A DNA stretch of 64,000 nt from Roseovarius sp. MMSF_3281 (GCF_030733685.1 NZ_JASHIM010000007.1:62501-126500), one strand, 5' to 3'. Counted from the first letter of the stretch, positions 34,101-42,434 are shown. Notes: generated from the letters alone by a model not told the origin. Numbers and translations: made by a program.

Positions 34101-34492
34101 CGCAATTCCTCAAGCCCACGGTGATTACGCTGGTTTATGGGCTTGGGTTCGGGATGGTTTTGGTGCTTTTGGTAGTGCCTGCCCTGATCGCCATGCAGCA
34201 GGACGTTGCCCGCCAATCGCAGGCCCTGAAGCGAATCCTGCGCGCGCCGGTGCCCGCGGTGCGCAATACGGTGGTGGCTGGCGCCGTGGCCCTGTTTGCG
34301 TGGTTGACGGCGACTAACGGGGTGACGGTTGTGACCGGGGAACTTCCCGTTGCATTCACAAGCGCCGTGCCCCCGCTGGCAGAACTGCCGGCCATGCCTG
34401 CGGCCTTGGGGGTTTTCGTGTCGGGGGCTTTGGTGATCGTTCTTGCGCTATATTCGCTGCTGGCCCTTACCGGACGTCGCGAAGCGCATTAG
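31103..34492 (+). CDS. RND efflux pump, inner-membrane permease
   Basis: This 1129-residue transporter has the full RND layout: helix 1 after residue 14, a large periplasmic porter domain, helices 2-6 with ITLGIVVDDAIVVGEH (the proton-relay aspartates in helix 4), a second porter domain and helices 8-12. Near 1040-1129 there are two extra hydrophobic segments absent from most RND pumps (AVALFAWLTATNGVTVV and GVFVSGALVIVLALYSLLAL). The subgroup is closer to the uncharacterised HAE-like pumps than to AcrB; substrate unknown. Cotranscribed with the adaptor gene, 3 bp upstream. Confidence 0.92.
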   Translation: MARQIPARAGGLLSYFARHKTVANLLLVVLVVLGLAAVPKMRAQFFPDVVIDSVSVSVIWDGASAEDVDAAIVQVLEPALLAVEGVESSSATSREERASIQLEFEPGWDMGRAADEVQAAVDQITTLPEEAEEPQVRRGAWRDRVTDIVITGPVATEQLGLYADELITRLFDAGVTRTTVQGVAAPQTLVEVPSVNLMAHDVTMAEIAEVIAGEVDADPAGDVTGANTRVRTGVEKRSPDQIAAIVLRSNPDGTTLTIGDVATVRIEGITRELSYFVGDHPAMSIRVDRSARGDAIAIQKQVAEVAEAMERTLPEGVSIDLIRTRSEAISGRLDTLLDNGITGLALVVALLFMFLNARTAFWVAAGIPVAMLAAIALMFIGGLTINMISLFALIITLGIVVDDAIVVGEHADARYRKFGEAPVVAAERAAQRMALPVFSATLTTLIAFFGLSAIGGRFGDLIIDIPFTVIAVLLASLVECFLILPKHMAHSLSHAHKRHWYDAPSRVVNRGFVWLRETLFRPFMAWVIRLRYPVMAGVIAILASQVALLVQGDVQWRFFNAPERGSVTGNFAMAPGATRADSLEMMRELQRATEALGAEYEERHGRNPLDYVMAQVGGNTGFGLAGADTKDADQLGGIAIELIDADLRPYSSFAFVGELQNRVQQHPLAETVSFRGWRSGPGGDALDVEFYGATAETLKNASEALKDALLRYPEVSAVQDNLAYDKQELILELTPQGQALGFTIDGLGRVLRHRLNGIEAATYPSGPRSAEIRVELPEGELTADFLERMQLRTPTGAYVPLADLVSVEDRTGFSTVRRENGVRLINVTGDISEDDPARASEISAALETEILPGIAAEHQVEWRIAGLSEQENEFLADARLGLILTLTGIYLVLAWVFSSWTRPMVVMAIIPFGLIGTIYGHNAWGVPLSMFTVVGLLGMTGIIINDSIVLVTTIDEHARERGLIPAIIEGAVDRLRPVFLTTATTVLGLMPLLFERSQQAQFLKPTVITLVYGLGFGMVLVLLVVPALIAMQQDVARQSQALKRILRAPVPAVRNTVVAGAVALFAWLTATNGVTVVTGELPVAFTSAVPPLAELPAMPAALGVFVSGALVIVLALYSLLALTGRREAH

Positions 34493-34520
34493 GCGGCCTG
34501 CCAGATACAAACGCCGCCTA
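34490..34520. terminator. Convergent hairpin carrying both stop codons
   Basis: TAGGCGGC (34490-34497) and GCCGCCTA (34513-34520) are perfectly complementary. The left arm contains the stop of the RND pump and the right arm the stop of the convergent gene. No T-run, so termination is only a possibility. Confidence 0.4.
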
Positions 34521-35327
34521 CCCCCCGGGACAGCCCTTGATATCCACCGCTTGGCCCCCGCCGATCACGGTAATACGGATGCCGTCACGATTGAGGGCAA
34601 AGCTTTTACCATCGACATGGTAAAGCTCGGTCTCGATCACAAGGCGGCCACCCTGGCGCGCGGATTGCGCCTGCGCCACCCAGATTTGCGGATTGTCGGT
34701 TTCGATGACGGCAATTTCGCCCGCGCCTTGCGATGCCACGTCCACCTCGGCCCGCAGTCGCAGGCCATCGTCAATCGGCGTCATCCGGCAGACCACGCGC
34801 CCGACGCCCGCCTCCCTGGCCGAAAAGGGGCGCGCCGCAAGGGCGGCCACGATGCGCGGATCGCGTTTCCCTACGTCTTTCGGCAACTCTTGCGAGATAC
34901 GCAACGTCAAAGGCAGGCAAACATCCTTGCACAGGCCCAGTTCAACCGTCCCGTCCAGCGTGATCGCCTTTCCCTTCTGGTTCGGCATGACGTGCAAAGG
35001 CAACGTCAGGCTATTGGCATAGCCGATGGTCCGCACCCCGTTTTGCGAAATCGCGCGCGGGGTGGGCCAAGTGATCGCAACCCCGGACAGGTTACGCGAC
35101 CCCCGCCAATCAAACCGGGGCGGAATGCCCGCATCCCCCGGCGCGCGCCAATAGGTTTTCCAGCCGTCCTTCATATCAAGGTGCAAAGCCGCCACGTGGC
35201 GGCCATCCTCCCCGCGCCAGCCGGTCAGGATTCGTGCCTCGACCAAATCGGATGCAGGGTTGGCATACATTGGCGCGGCAAAAGCGCCGGCGAGGGCAAA
35301 ACAAAAGGCAAGAAGGTGTGTTTTCAT
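34518..35327 (-). CDS. Periplasmic DsbD N-terminal-domain-like protein
   Basis: This 269-residue protein has a signal peptide ([22 protein letters not shown]). Its mature part resembles the DsbD alpha domain (DsbC-interacting, immunoglobulin-like), with the redox CxxxC of [12 protein letters not shown] near 140. The membrane beta domain and C-terminal thioredoxin domain of DsbD are absent. It probably receives electrons from another membrane thiol transporter and passes them to periplasmic partners, for example in cytochrome maturation. It converges with the RND gene and diverges from yqgE. Confidence 0.82.
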   Translation of the reverse strand: MKTHLLAFCFALAGAFAAPMYANPASDLVEARILTGWRGEDGRHVAALHLDMKDGWKTYWRAPGDAGIPPRFDWRGSRNLSGVAITWPTPRAISQNGVRTIGYANSLTLPLHVMPNQKGKAITLDGTVELGLCKDVCLPLTLRISQELPKDVGKRDPRIVAALAARPFSAREAGVGRVVCRMTPIDDGLRLRAEVDVASQGAGEIAVIETDNPQIWVAQAQSARQGGRLVIETELYHVDGKSFALNRDGIRITVIGGGQAVDIKGCPGG

Positions 35328-35463
35328 ATCCTTCAAATGGGGGATCTGCCTTGAAATGCCAACTCACTTTCCAGCGAGAAGTCGCGAGCATGGCCCAAGA
35401 GGTTCTTGCACTGTGGCCACGCTGCCCCCATTCTCGAAGTATAAGGCCAGAAAAGGGCATCGC

Positions 35464-36030
35464 GTGACTGAGCAAATCGACCTGACCGGCAAACTTTTGA
35501 TCGCCATGCCCGGCATGGGTGACCCCAGGTTCGCCCATGCGGTGATCTATATCTGCGCCCATTCCGAGGATGGGGCCATGGGGCTGATGATCAACAAGCC
35601 CACCGATGACTTGCGCCTGCGTGACCTTCTGGAGCAGCTTTCCATCAAGTCCACGCCTGACACACGCGATATAAAGGTGCACTTCGGCGGGCCGGTGGAA
35701 CATGGGCGCGGTTTCGTCCTGCATGATTACGGCTATCATTCCTCGATTTCCACGCTGGATGTGAACGAGGATTTCGCCATGACCGCCACCTTGGATATCC
35801 TTGAGGATCTGGCCGAAGGGCGCGGCCCGGGCAAAGCCTTGATGGCGCTTGGCTATGCCGGGTGGGGACCGGGACAGCTTGAGGCCGAGATTTCCGAGAA
35901 CGGCTGGCTGACCTGCGAGGCCGATCATGATCTGGTGTTCCAGACTTCGGACACCCAGAAATGGGAAAAAGCCCTGAAAACCTTGGGGATCAGCGCGCTT
36001 GCGCTTTCGGCCGAAGCCGGTCACGCCTGA
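35464..36030 (+). CDS. YqgE/AlgH family protein
   Basis: This 188-residue DUF179 protein has the family's signature at both ends: [48 protein letters not shown] and [16 protein letters not shown]. The biochemical role is unsettled; members have been linked to alginate regulation and nucleic-acid binding. The GTG at 35464 is the only start that gives the family N-terminus. The convergent cupin gene ends 3 bp after its stop. Confidence 0.92.
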   Translation: MTEQIDLTGKLLIAMPGMGDPRFAHAVIYICAHSEDGAMGLMINKPTDDLRLRDLLEQLSIKSTPDTRDIKVHFGGPVEHGRGFVLHDYGYHSSISTLDVNEDFAMTATLDILEDLAEGRGPGKALMALGYAGWGPGQLEAEISENGWLTCEADHDLVFQTSDTQKWEKALKTLGISALALSAEAGHA

Positions 36031-36033
36031 GGA

Positions 36034-36318
36034 TTATTTCAATTCAACCTCGACAAAGGCCATGGGCGCAGTGCCGCCATTGACCACATTATGCTCAACC
36101 CCTTCATCGCGGCGATAACAATCGCCAGCAGGCACCAAGACCTCCTTCACCTCACCCCCCGGTAGCTCCAACCGCATCTGGCAATCGGTTAGCGCGGTGA
36201 TGACATAATCATACTCGTGCCGGTGCCAGCCGGTTTCTTGCCCCGGTTCAAAGTCGAATCGGGTCACCCGGACGCGCTCATCGTCGATCATCAGGGTCGG
36301 TGTGCAAGAATTGGTCAT
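36034..36318 (-). CDS. Small cupin-domain protein
   Basis: This 94-residue protein consists of a single cupin barrel. The first motif reads GWHRHEYDYVITAL (metal-binding histidines and glutamate) and the second is PAGDCYRRDEGVEHNVVNGG. Small cupins of this kind include dioxygenases, isomerases and sensors, so a specific function cannot be named. I chose ATG 36318. A longer in-frame extension would run through the tRNA gene and is rejected. It lies just downstream of the tRNA on the same strand. Confidence 0.8.
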   Translation of the reverse strand: MTNSCTPTLMIDDERVRVTRFDFEPGQETGWHRHEYDYVITALTDCQMRLELPGGEVKEVLVPAGDCYRRDEGVEHNVVNGGTAPMAFVEVELK

Positions 36319-36390
36319 GATGATACCTTTGCGGAATGAACTTTCCGCAGAATGACGCGCAACGCCTGAGATGCCAAGATGTTCGGAGTT

Positions 36391-36467
36391 TGGTAGCGGA
36401 GGAGGGACTTGAACCCCCGACACGCGGATTATGATTCCGCTGCTCTAACCACCTGAGCTACTCCGCC
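36391..36467 (-). tRNA. tRNA-Met (anticodon CAT), elongator type
   Basis: Reading leftward from GGCGGAG at 36467, the sequence folds into a standard 77-nt cloverleaf. It has AGCTCAGGTGG in the D arm, an anticodon loop ATCATAA with anticodon CAT, GGTTCAAGTCC in the T arm, and encoded CCA (36391-36393). The acceptor stem and anticodon stem match the elongator tRNA-Met of alphaproteobacteria. The isoleucine tRNA with a modified CAT anticodon has a different acceptor (GGGCC...). Confidence 0.95.
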
Positions 36468-36479
36468 AAACCGAGGCGG

Positions 36480-36508
36480 TAGGTATGACAGGGGGCGCGT
36501 CAGGTCAA
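36480..36508 (-). promoter_or_regulatory. Promoter of the tRNA-Met gene
   Basis: On the minus strand TTGACC (36508-36503) and TACCTA (36485-36480) are separated by 17 bp. A GC-rich discriminator follows and the tRNA starts 13 bp later. Good fit to a sigma-70 stable-RNA promoter. Confidence 0.75.
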
Positions 36509-36538
36509 GGCCCAAAATCGTGGTTTTGCACGGGTTGG

Positions 36539-37087
36539 TCAGCTTCGGGGCAAAAGCGGCTCAATGGCGGCGGTGATCGCCTTGGATTGTGGGCGCGTCA
36601 CCGAGCCCCACAGCCCTTCAACGCCCCCATCGGGGCCGATCAGCACCTTGTTGAAGTTCCAGCTTGGCGTGAAGTTCTGCGTTTCGGCCAGCCATTCATA
36701 GAACGGATGCGCCTTGGCCCCGCGGACATGTGTGATCGTGGTCATCGGCAGTGTCAGGTTGAAGTTCACCTCGCAGAATTCGGCCACATCTTCATCGCTG
36801 GCAAGCTCCTGCTTGAAATCCTGCGAGGGGACGGCCAGCACCACAAGGCCCCGCTCACGGTACTTGTCATAGAGCGCCTGAAGCCCATCGTATTGCTTGG
36901 TAAAGCCACAGCGCGAGGCGGTGTTGACCACCAGGATCGGCTTTCCGGCCCATTCGGAAAACGACAATGTGCCGCCGTCGATCGAACCGAACTGCCAGTC
37001 TTGCGGCGCGGCCAAGGCCGGAAAAGCCGCGAGTCCGGCACACAGGCAGGCATATCCCAGTATATCGCGGCGGGTTGGGTTCGGCAT
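36539..37087 (-). CDS. Exported glutathione peroxidase-family protein
   Basis: This 182-residue GPx-family protein has an N-terminal Tat-like signal (NPTRRDILGYACLCAGLAAF, cleavage near ALAA), so it probably acts in the periplasm. The catalytic tetrad is readable: NTASRCGFTKQY (cysteine), AVPSQDF (glutamine) and SWNFNKVLI (tryptophan and asparagine). It reduces hydroperoxides with a thiol donor, most likely thioredoxin-like in such cysteine-type enzymes. Signal-bearing GPx proteins are uncommon, and the periplasmic electron donor is unclear; the DsbD-like protein nearby is a speculative candidate. Confidence 0.88.
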   Translation of the reverse strand: MPNPTRRDILGYACLCAGLAAFPALAAPQDWQFGSIDGGTLSFSEWAGKPILVVNTASRCGFTKQYDGLQALYDKYRERGLVVLAVPSQDFKQELASDEDVAEFCEVNFNLTLPMTTITHVRGAKAHPFYEWLAETQNFTPSWNFNKVLIGPDGGVEGLWGSVTRPQSKAITAAIEPLLPRS

Positions 37088-37191
37088 GACGGGCTCCGAC
37101 TACTTGCTGCATTTCATAGGAGAATAGGGCGGTCGCGGCCTCCGTCCAATCACACTTGTGTCCCGACCCGCGCTCACGCATCTTGGCCGCC

Positions 37192-38622
37192 ATGACAGCG
37201 ACAGATATCACACCGCATCTTGACGCTTTGCGTGCACTTCTTGGTCCCGAGCATGTCAAAACCGGGGGCGAGGCCGCGCCATGGTCGCGCGATTGGCCCG
37301 GCCACGCGCATTGGACACCCTTGGCCGTGGTCCGCCCCGCCAATACGCAGCAGGTGGCGCAGGTGGTCAAATGGGCCAATGAAACCGGCACCCCGATTGT
37401 TCCGGTGTCGGGCAATACCGGGCTGGTGGAAGGCAGCACCGCCGAGGGGGCCGTCATGGTTTCGCTTGATCGGATGTCGGCCATCCGAGAGGTGCGGGCA
37501 ACATCGCAAATCGCCATTGTCGAGGCCGGTGCGATCCTGTCGAATATCCACGCCGCTGCCGAGGCGCATGACCTGATTTTCCCGCTGACCTTCGGGGCGC
37601 GTGGATCAGCGATGATCGGCGGGGCGCTGTCGACGAATGCGGGCGGGTCGAACGTGGTGCGCTATGGCAATACGCGGCACCTGTGCCTTGGGATCGAGGC
37701 CGTTCTGCCAACCGGTGAAGTCGTTGATTTGATGAGTGAATTGCGCAAGGACAACTCTGGCTATGACCTGCGTGACCTGCTGATCGGGGCCGAGGGGACA
37801 TTGGGCATCATCACCGCTGCCGTCCTCAAGCTGCATCCCAAGCCCAGGGCCTATGCCACGGCCATGGTCGCCGCGCCTTCGTTGAAAGATGCGCTGACGC
37901 TACTCAACACCTTGCAACAGGAAACCGGCGGCGCGGTTGAGGCCTTTGAATTCATGCCGCGGGTTTACATGGAAGCCTATCTTGAACGCTTCCCCGAGGC
38001 CCGCGCGCCCTTTGACGGGATGCACGACATCAACATTCTGGTCGAGATCGGCGCGCTTTCCCCGCGTGATGCCACCCCCGGCCCGGATGGTCAGGTGCCC
38101 GTCACGGCCCACCTAGAGGAGGTCCTGGGCCGGCTGTTCGAGACCGGCGCCATTCTGGATGCCGCTGTCGCCCAGTCGGATGCGCAACGCCAAGAGATGT
38201 GGGCGCGGCGCGAAGCCTCGGCCGAGGTGGCGCGCCTGAGGCAACCCTTGGTCGATAACGATATCGCCGTGCCCTTGGACAGGATGCAGGATCTTCTTGA
38301 GCGGATCACCGAGAACGCGCAGGCGCTAGACCCCGGCCTGATCCCGATGTGCGTGGCGCATCTTGGCGACGGCAACCTGCATTTCGCCGGTTGGCCAAGC
38401 ACCGAAGACCCTGAAACCTTGAATAAAATCAAGGACATGGTGGACGACACCGCGATTGCCTTGGGCGGGAGTTTCTCGGCCGAACACGGCGTGGGCCTGA
38501 CCAAGAAACCGGCGATGTCCCGGCACAAACACCCGGCGGCCCTTCAGGCGATGCGCGCAATCAAGCACGTGCTTGACCCGAATGGCATCATGAACCCCGG
38601 CAAGGTGCTGCCCGACGATTAG
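37192..38622 (+). CDS. FAD-linked oxidase of the D-2-hydroxyacid dehydrogenase (GlcD/LDH) group
   Basis: This 476-residue cytoplasmic flavoprotein has a PCMH-type FAD-binding domain (VVRPANTQQVAQVVKWANETG, VPVSGNTGLVEGST, FGARGSAMIGGALSTNAGG, DLLIGAEGTLGIIT). The FAD-oxidase C-terminal domain carries the catalytic/metal residues CVAHLGDGNLHFAG and SAEHGVGLTKK, and ends in the usual PNGIMNPGKVLP. It oxidises a D-2-hydroxyacid such as D-lactate, glycolate or 2-hydroxyglutarate; the substrate cannot be fixed. ATG 37192 chosen. The 3' end overlaps convergent hemC by 4 bp. Confidence 0.9.
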   Translation: MTATDITPHLDALRALLGPEHVKTGGEAAPWSRDWPGHAHWTPLAVVRPANTQQVAQVVKWANETGTPIVPVSGNTGLVEGSTAEGAVMVSLDRMSAIREVRATSQIAIVEAGAILSNIHAAAEAHDLIFPLTFGARGSAMIGGALSTNAGGSNVVRYGNTRHLCLGIEAVLPTGEVVDLMSELRKDNSGYDLRDLLIGAEGTLGIITAAVLKLHPKPRAYATAMVAAPSLKDALTLLNTLQQETGGAVEAFEFMPRVYMEAYLERFPEARAPFDGMHDINILVEIGALSPRDATPGPDGQVPVTAHLEEVLGRLFETGAILDAAVAQSDAQRQEMWARREASAEVARLRQPLVDNDIAVPLDRMQDLLERITENAQALDPGLIPMCVAHLGDGNLHFAGWPSTEDPETLNKIKDMVDDTAIALGGSFSAEHGVGLTKKPAMSRHKHPAALQAMRAIKHVLDPNGIMNPGKVLPDD

Positions 38623-39566
38623 TCCCGCCAGTCGAAGAACCCCGGTCCACCCTGTTCCAATAGCTTTACCGCCATCTCTCGGCCAAGGTCGGGACCGTCC
38701 TCGATGGGCGCTGTCCGGTCATCGCTGAGCGCCTCTGACCCGTCCGGGCGCAGCACCTCGCCACGCAGGCGCAGCGTGCCCCCATCCAGTTCCGCCAAAC
38801 CCGCAATGGGCGTTTCGCAAGAACCGTCAAGCGCCGCAAGGAAGGCCCGTTCCGCGGCAAGCCTCTGGCCGGTGACCTTGTCATGGATCGCGGTGAGCAT
38901 ATCGGCGGTGCGGGTGTCATCCGCGCGGCGTTCGATCCCGATGGCCCCTTGGGCCACGGCGGGTAGCATGACCTCGGGGGCAATGGCCGCCGTGGCCACG
39001 TCGGCGCGGTCCAGACGGTTAAGCCCGGCCATGGCAAGGAAGGTGCAGGCGGCCACGCCATCGTCCAATTTCTTCAATCTTGTCTGCACGTTACCGCGAA
39101 ACTCCACGACTTCCAGATGGGGGTATTTCACCAAGACCTGCGCCTTGCGCCGCAAGGACGAGGTGCCGACCTTGGCCCCCTCTTCCAGCTCGGCCAGCGA
39201 TGCAACACGAGGCGAGACAAAGGCATCGCGCACGTCTTCGCGCGGCAGGTAGGTGTCCAGCACCAGCCCCTCGGGCTGCAAGACCGGCATGTCTTTCATC
39301 GAGTGAATCGCGATGTCGATCTCACCGCTGAGCATCGCCTCTTCGATCTCGCGGGTGAAAAGGCCCTTGCCGCCGATCTCTTTCAGCGGGCGATCGATCA
39401 CCCGGTCGCCTGTGGTTTTTATCACAACGATTTCAAAGGCTTCCTGCGGAAGATCGAAAGCGGCGGACAGCCTGTCACGGGTCTCGTAAGCCTGTGCAAG
39501 GGCCAGCGGAGATCCACGGGTGCCCAGCTTCATCGGGGTATCGGGGGTAGGTAGATCGCGTGTCAT
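38619..39566 (-). CDS. hemC: Porphobilinogen deaminase (hydroxymethylbilane synthase)
   Basis: This 315-residue enzyme polymerises four porphobilinogens. Motifs: [34 protein letters not shown], and [14 protein letters not shown]. The cysteine in [11 protein letters not shown] holds the dipyrromethane cofactor. Divergent from hemE with 97 bp between start codons. A TGT-N12-ACA sequence there (39583-39600) resembles PpsR sites of phototrophic relatives, but it could be chance. Confidence 0.95.
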   Translation of the reverse strand: MTRDLPTPDTPMKLGTRGSPLALAQAYETRDRLSAAFDLPQEAFEIVVIKTTGDRVIDRPLKEIGGKGLFTREIEEAMLSGEIDIAIHSMKDMPVLQPEGLVLDTYLPREDVRDAFVSPRVASLAELEEGAKVGTSSLRRKAQVLVKYPHLEVVEFRGNVQTRLKKLDDGVAACTFLAMAGLNRLDRADVATAAIAPEVMLPAVAQGAIGIERRADDTRTADMLTAIHDKVTGQRLAAERAFLAALDGSCETPIAGLAELDGGTLRLRGEVLRPDGSEALSDDRTAPIEDGPDLGREMAVKLLEQGGPGFFDWRD

Positions 39567-39662
39567 GGCACGGGTCTAGACGTGTCCCTGCCCCCTGACA
39601 AGCGGCGGGTGCTTGACATTGTGTCGCCACGGGGTGACCACCTTGCCAAACGGAGGAACGAC

Positions 39663-40697
39663 ATGGCCGCGCAAAAGACGATCCTGAGGGCCCTTGCGGG
39701 CGAAACGCTGGACACACCGCCGATCTGGATGATGCGGCAGGCCGGGCGCTATCTGCCCGAGTACAAGGCCACGCGGGCCGAGGCGGGCGATTTCCTTTCC
39801 TTGTGCTATAACAGTGACTTAGCCACCGAAGTCACCCTGCAACCGATCCGCCGCTACGGCTTTGACGGGGCGATCCTGTTTGCCGATATCCTGCTGGTGC
39901 CGCAGGCGCTTGGCGCGGATTTGTGGTTTGTCACGGGCGAAGGCCCGCGCCTGTCGACCATCACCAACGAGGCGGGGTTCAAGGCGCTGAAACCGGCGGC
40001 CGATATCCACGAAACCCTAAATCCGATTTACCAGACCGTGCGTAACCTTGCCGCAGCACTGCCACCGGAGACCACCCTGATCGGATTCGCCGGTGCGCCA
40101 TGGACCGTGGCCACCTACATGATCGCCGGAAAAGGCACGCCGGACCAAGGCCCGGCGCATGCCTTGAAGGCTGAAAACAAAGAGCTTTTCGAGGCGCTTC
40201 TGGAACGGCTGACCGAAGCCACCATCGAATATCTCTCGGCGCAGATCGAGGCGGGCGCGGAATGCGTGAAGCTGTTCGACAGTTGGGCCGGGTCGCTGAA
40301 AGGTGAAGATTTCGACAACTACGCGACCGCCCCGGCGAAACGCATCATCTCGGAACTGAAAGCCCGCCACGGCGATATCCCGATCATCGCCTTCCCCCGG
40401 CAAGCTGGGGATAAGTACATAGGATTCCACGAAAAAACCGGGGCGGACTGTGTTGCACTGGACGATTCGGTCAGCCCGGAATGGGGCGCCGCGAATGTGC
40501 AAACCTCGGGCTGCGTTCAGGGAAATCTTGCGTCAAAACATATGGTTACCGGCGGCGAAGACCTTGTGCGCGAAACCCGGCACATCGTCGAGGCCTTCAA
40601 ACACGGGCCGCATATCTTCAACCTTGGCCATGGCATCACCCCCGATGCCGACCCCGACAACGTGCAACGGATGATCGACACGGTACGCGGCGGGTAA
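39663..40697 (+). CDS. hemE: Uroporphyrinogen decarboxylase
   Basis: This 344-residue enzyme removes four carboxyl groups from uroporphyrinogen III. Signature regions: [57 protein letters not shown], and HFNLGHGI-like [22 protein letters not shown] precedes the ATG at 39663. A possible -35 TTGACA is at 39613. The triple TGTACA element begins 3 bp after the stop codon, so the element could also act as the hemE 3' boundary. Confidence 0.96.
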   Translation: MAAQKTILRALAGETLDTPPIWMMRQAGRYLPEYKATRAEAGDFLSLCYNSDLATEVTLQPIRRYGFDGAILFADILLVPQALGADLWFVTGEGPRLSTITNEAGFKALKPAADIHETLNPIYQTVRNLAAALPPETTLIGFAGAPWTVATYMIAGKGTPDQGPAHALKAENKELFEALLERLTEATIEYLSAQIEAGAECVKLFDSWAGSLKGEDFDNYATAPAKRIISELKARHGDIPIIAFPRQAGDKYIGFHEKTGADCVALDDSVSPEWGAANVQTSGCVQGNLASKHMVTGGEDLVRETRHIVEAFKHGPHIFNLGHGITPDADPDNVQRMIDTVRGG

Positions 40698-40699
40698 GA

Positions 40700-40777
40700 C
40701 GTACATTTTGTACATCGAAAGGGGCATTTCTGTACAGAAATAGCCCCGCCGTGGGAGGGTTCTGTACAGATTGTACA
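40700..40777. promoter_or_regulatory. Triple TGTACA palindrome element, copy B
   Basis: CGTACATTTTGTACA (40700-40714) is the first unit. TTTCTGTACAGAAA (40727-40740) sits inside a GGGGC ... GCCCC stem (40721-40747). TGTACAGATTGTACA (40763-40777) is the third. Centres are at 40707, 40733.5 and 40770, the same 26.5 and 36.5 bp spacing as copy A at 4089. It fills the space between hemE and the YefM/Phd-like gene. The third unit overlaps a possible -35 (TTGTAC, 40771-40776) with TACGCA 16 bp further on. Confidence 0.75.
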
Positions 40778-40863
40778 GACAGCGCACCTGCGTACGCAGA
40801 CGATGCACAGTGTTAACCATTTATCCGCATGCTGTCTTTCACACGCGGGAAACGGGATGCGCC

Positions 40864-41103
40864 ATGTATATCGAGATCAACACCACCGAGTTTCGCAATC
40901 GGATCAAAGCCTACTTGGATCACCACCTGACCACCGGCGACCGCATCCTTTTGACCCGCCACGGGGAGCCGGTGGGCGCCTGGGTGAGCCATCGGGATTT
41001 TCAACGGCTGGAAGAGGCGGACAACAGCCGCGAGGAATTCCTGGAACACCGGCACCAACAGCGGATGCGCGACTATCGCATGTTGCGCGATGAGCAGATG
41101 TAG
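40864..41103 (+). CDS. Solitary YefM/Phd-family antitoxin-like DNA-binding protein
   Basis: This 79-residue protein has the Phd/YefM N-terminal fold: IEINTTEFRNRIKAYLDHHL, then DRILLTRHGEPVGAWVSHRDFQRLEE. A charged C-terminal helix follows (REEFLEHRHQQRMRDYRML), where antitoxins bind their toxin. No toxin gene is adjacent: the next gene is a convergent epimerase and hemE lies upstream. YefM-family proteins repress their own operons by binding palindromes with a TGTACA core, and such an element stands directly upstream (40700-40777). I infer a stand-alone regulator derived from an antitoxin. Confidence 0.8.
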   Translation: MYIEINTTEFRNRIKAYLDHHLTTGDRILLTRHGEPVGAWVSHRDFQRLEEADNSREEFLEHRHQQRMRDYRMLRDEQM

Positions 41104-41104
41104 A

Positions 41105-41166
41105 TGGGGGCGCTGCCCCCGCCGCCCTGCGGGCGACTCCCCCGGAGTACTTGGGGAAAGATGAAA
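41105..41166. repeat. Gene-end repeat with hairpin (GGAGTAnTTGGGGAAAGATGAA type)
   Basis: A GGGGGCGCTGCCCCC hairpin right after the stop of the YefM-like gene is followed by CCGGAGTACTTGGGGAAAGATGAA. The second part recurs inverted at 58545-58573. Sequences of this kind are widespread at gene ends in Rhodobacteraceae, where they probably serve in termination or mRNA processing. Confidence 0.6.
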
Positions 41167-41279
41167 CGGCGCAAAGAGGGTTTCACCTGCCCCGGGAACC
41201 GATGCCGGACGGAACCCGTGGTGATTGCCCGCAGGCCCTCATTCGTGGGATCTGTCGGATGCTTCTTTCGGCAGGGCCG

Positions 41280-42254
41280 TCAATTTTGTCCCATCGGCGC
41301 TGAGGCCAGATGGGCGCAGAGATCCGGGATTCCCTTCGACAACGGGGTTTGCGGGCGGAATTCAAGGGCGCGCATGGCAAGGATGTTATCGATTCCAGAC
41401 AGGCCGCGCGCGGTTGGATCGGCAGGCGCACAGGTTATCGTTACCTCGGGGTAGAGATCCCTTGCCAGATTGACCACGTCCTCCATCACGACGCCGCGCC
41501 CGGCGGTGATGTTGAGGATTCTCTCGTGCAGGTGTTCGACCCGCGCCGCGAGGATGACACCGCGGACCGCGTCGTCGATATGTAGAAAATGGGTATAACT
41601 GTCCGACGGGACCGTGAGCCTTGAGGGCTGCCCCGTCGCGGCGGCGCGCAGCATTTTTTCCAGCGTGGTCGGCGTTTGCCGCCCGGGCCCGTAGATCCAG
41701 GACAGGCGCAGGGCAACGGCATCGAGGCCGTGCTGCCTTGCATAGGCCGTCATCAGCTGTTCGCCGGCCAGTTTGCTTGCCGCATAGACGTTATCGGGGC
41801 GCGGCGGCGTCGTTTCATCGACGTGACCGGCCTGATCGCCATAGACTTCGCTGGTCGAACAGATGACCACACGCGTCACCTGGTGTCGGCGCGCGGCTTC
41901 CAGAACATTGGCTGTGCCGTCGCCATTGATGCGCCAGATATCGAGGGGCCGGTCCGGCATCACCATGGGCCCCGAGACCGCGCCGCAATGCAAGATCGTC
42001 TCGAAGCCGCCTTGCCTGACGACGTCATCGACCTGATCGAACCGCGTGACGTCACATTGCACCCTTGCGCCGTCGGGCGAGGTTGCAAAGCCGATATCGC
42101 TGGTCACGATATCATCCCCCCGGTCAAGCAGGCCCTTGGAAATGGCCGCGCCCAGAAAGCCGCCGCCGCCCGTGATCAGGACGCGCCCCAATGCCCGCGT
42201 GTTCGATGGTTCTTCGGCGTCCTGGGGTGTTTCGGGTCTGTTCGTCATGTGCAT
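41280..42254 (-). CDS. NAD-dependent epimerase/dehydratase (extended SDR)
   Basis: This 324-residue protein has the NAD-binding motif VLITGGGGFLGAAISKGLL near residue 30. The catalytic triad region follows: ICSTSEVYGD (serine) and PDNVYAASKLAGEQL (YxxxK). HFLHIDDAVRGVILAA fits sugar-nucleotide or sugar-acid epimerases and dehydrogenases. Two close starts (42254 and 42248) are possible. It is divergent from the SDR at 42435 and could share a promoter. Together they suggest oxidation or epimerisation of a hydroxylated carbon compound in the module that follows. Substrate unknown. Confidence 0.82.
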   Translation of the reverse strand: MHMTNRPETPQDAEEPSNTRALGRVLITGGGGFLGAAISKGLLDRGDDIVTSDIGFATSPDGARVQCDVTRFDQVDDVVRQGGFETILHCGAVSGPMVMPDRPLDIWRINGDGTANVLEAARRHQVTRVVICSTSEVYGDQAGHVDETTPPRPDNVYAASKLAGEQLMTAYARQHGLDAVALRLSWIYGPGRQTPTTLEKMLRAAATGQPSRLTVPSDSYTHFLHIDDAVRGVILAARVEHLHERILNITAGRGVVMEDVVNLARDLYPEVTITCAPADPTARGLSGIDNILAMRALEFRPQTPLSKGIPDLCAHLASAPMGQN

Positions 42255-42434
42255 CTTTCAATGGTCTGAAACGCGTGTGAATAATCGGCCTGGCGCGATA
42301 TCCAGCACAGCCAGGCGGCGCGAATTGCCTTGGCCAATCTTGCGCGGAATCTTTTCATCCGGCCCAGCGGAGTTTAGAATAAACCACTGCCATTCATAGG
42401 AAAAGTGCCAGAAATCACGCGAAGGAAGGGTGTC

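Noticed and set aside
36319..36423. N-terminal extension of the cupin gene
   Set aside because: It would translate part of the tRNA-Met gene; the ATG at 36318 gives the normal cupin.
36391..36467. Reading the CAT-anticodon tRNA as isoleucine tRNA or initiator tRNA
   Set aside because: Acceptor GGCGGAG and anticodon stem match elongator methionine tRNA; the initiator lacks the first acceptor pair and the isoleucine type has a different acceptor.
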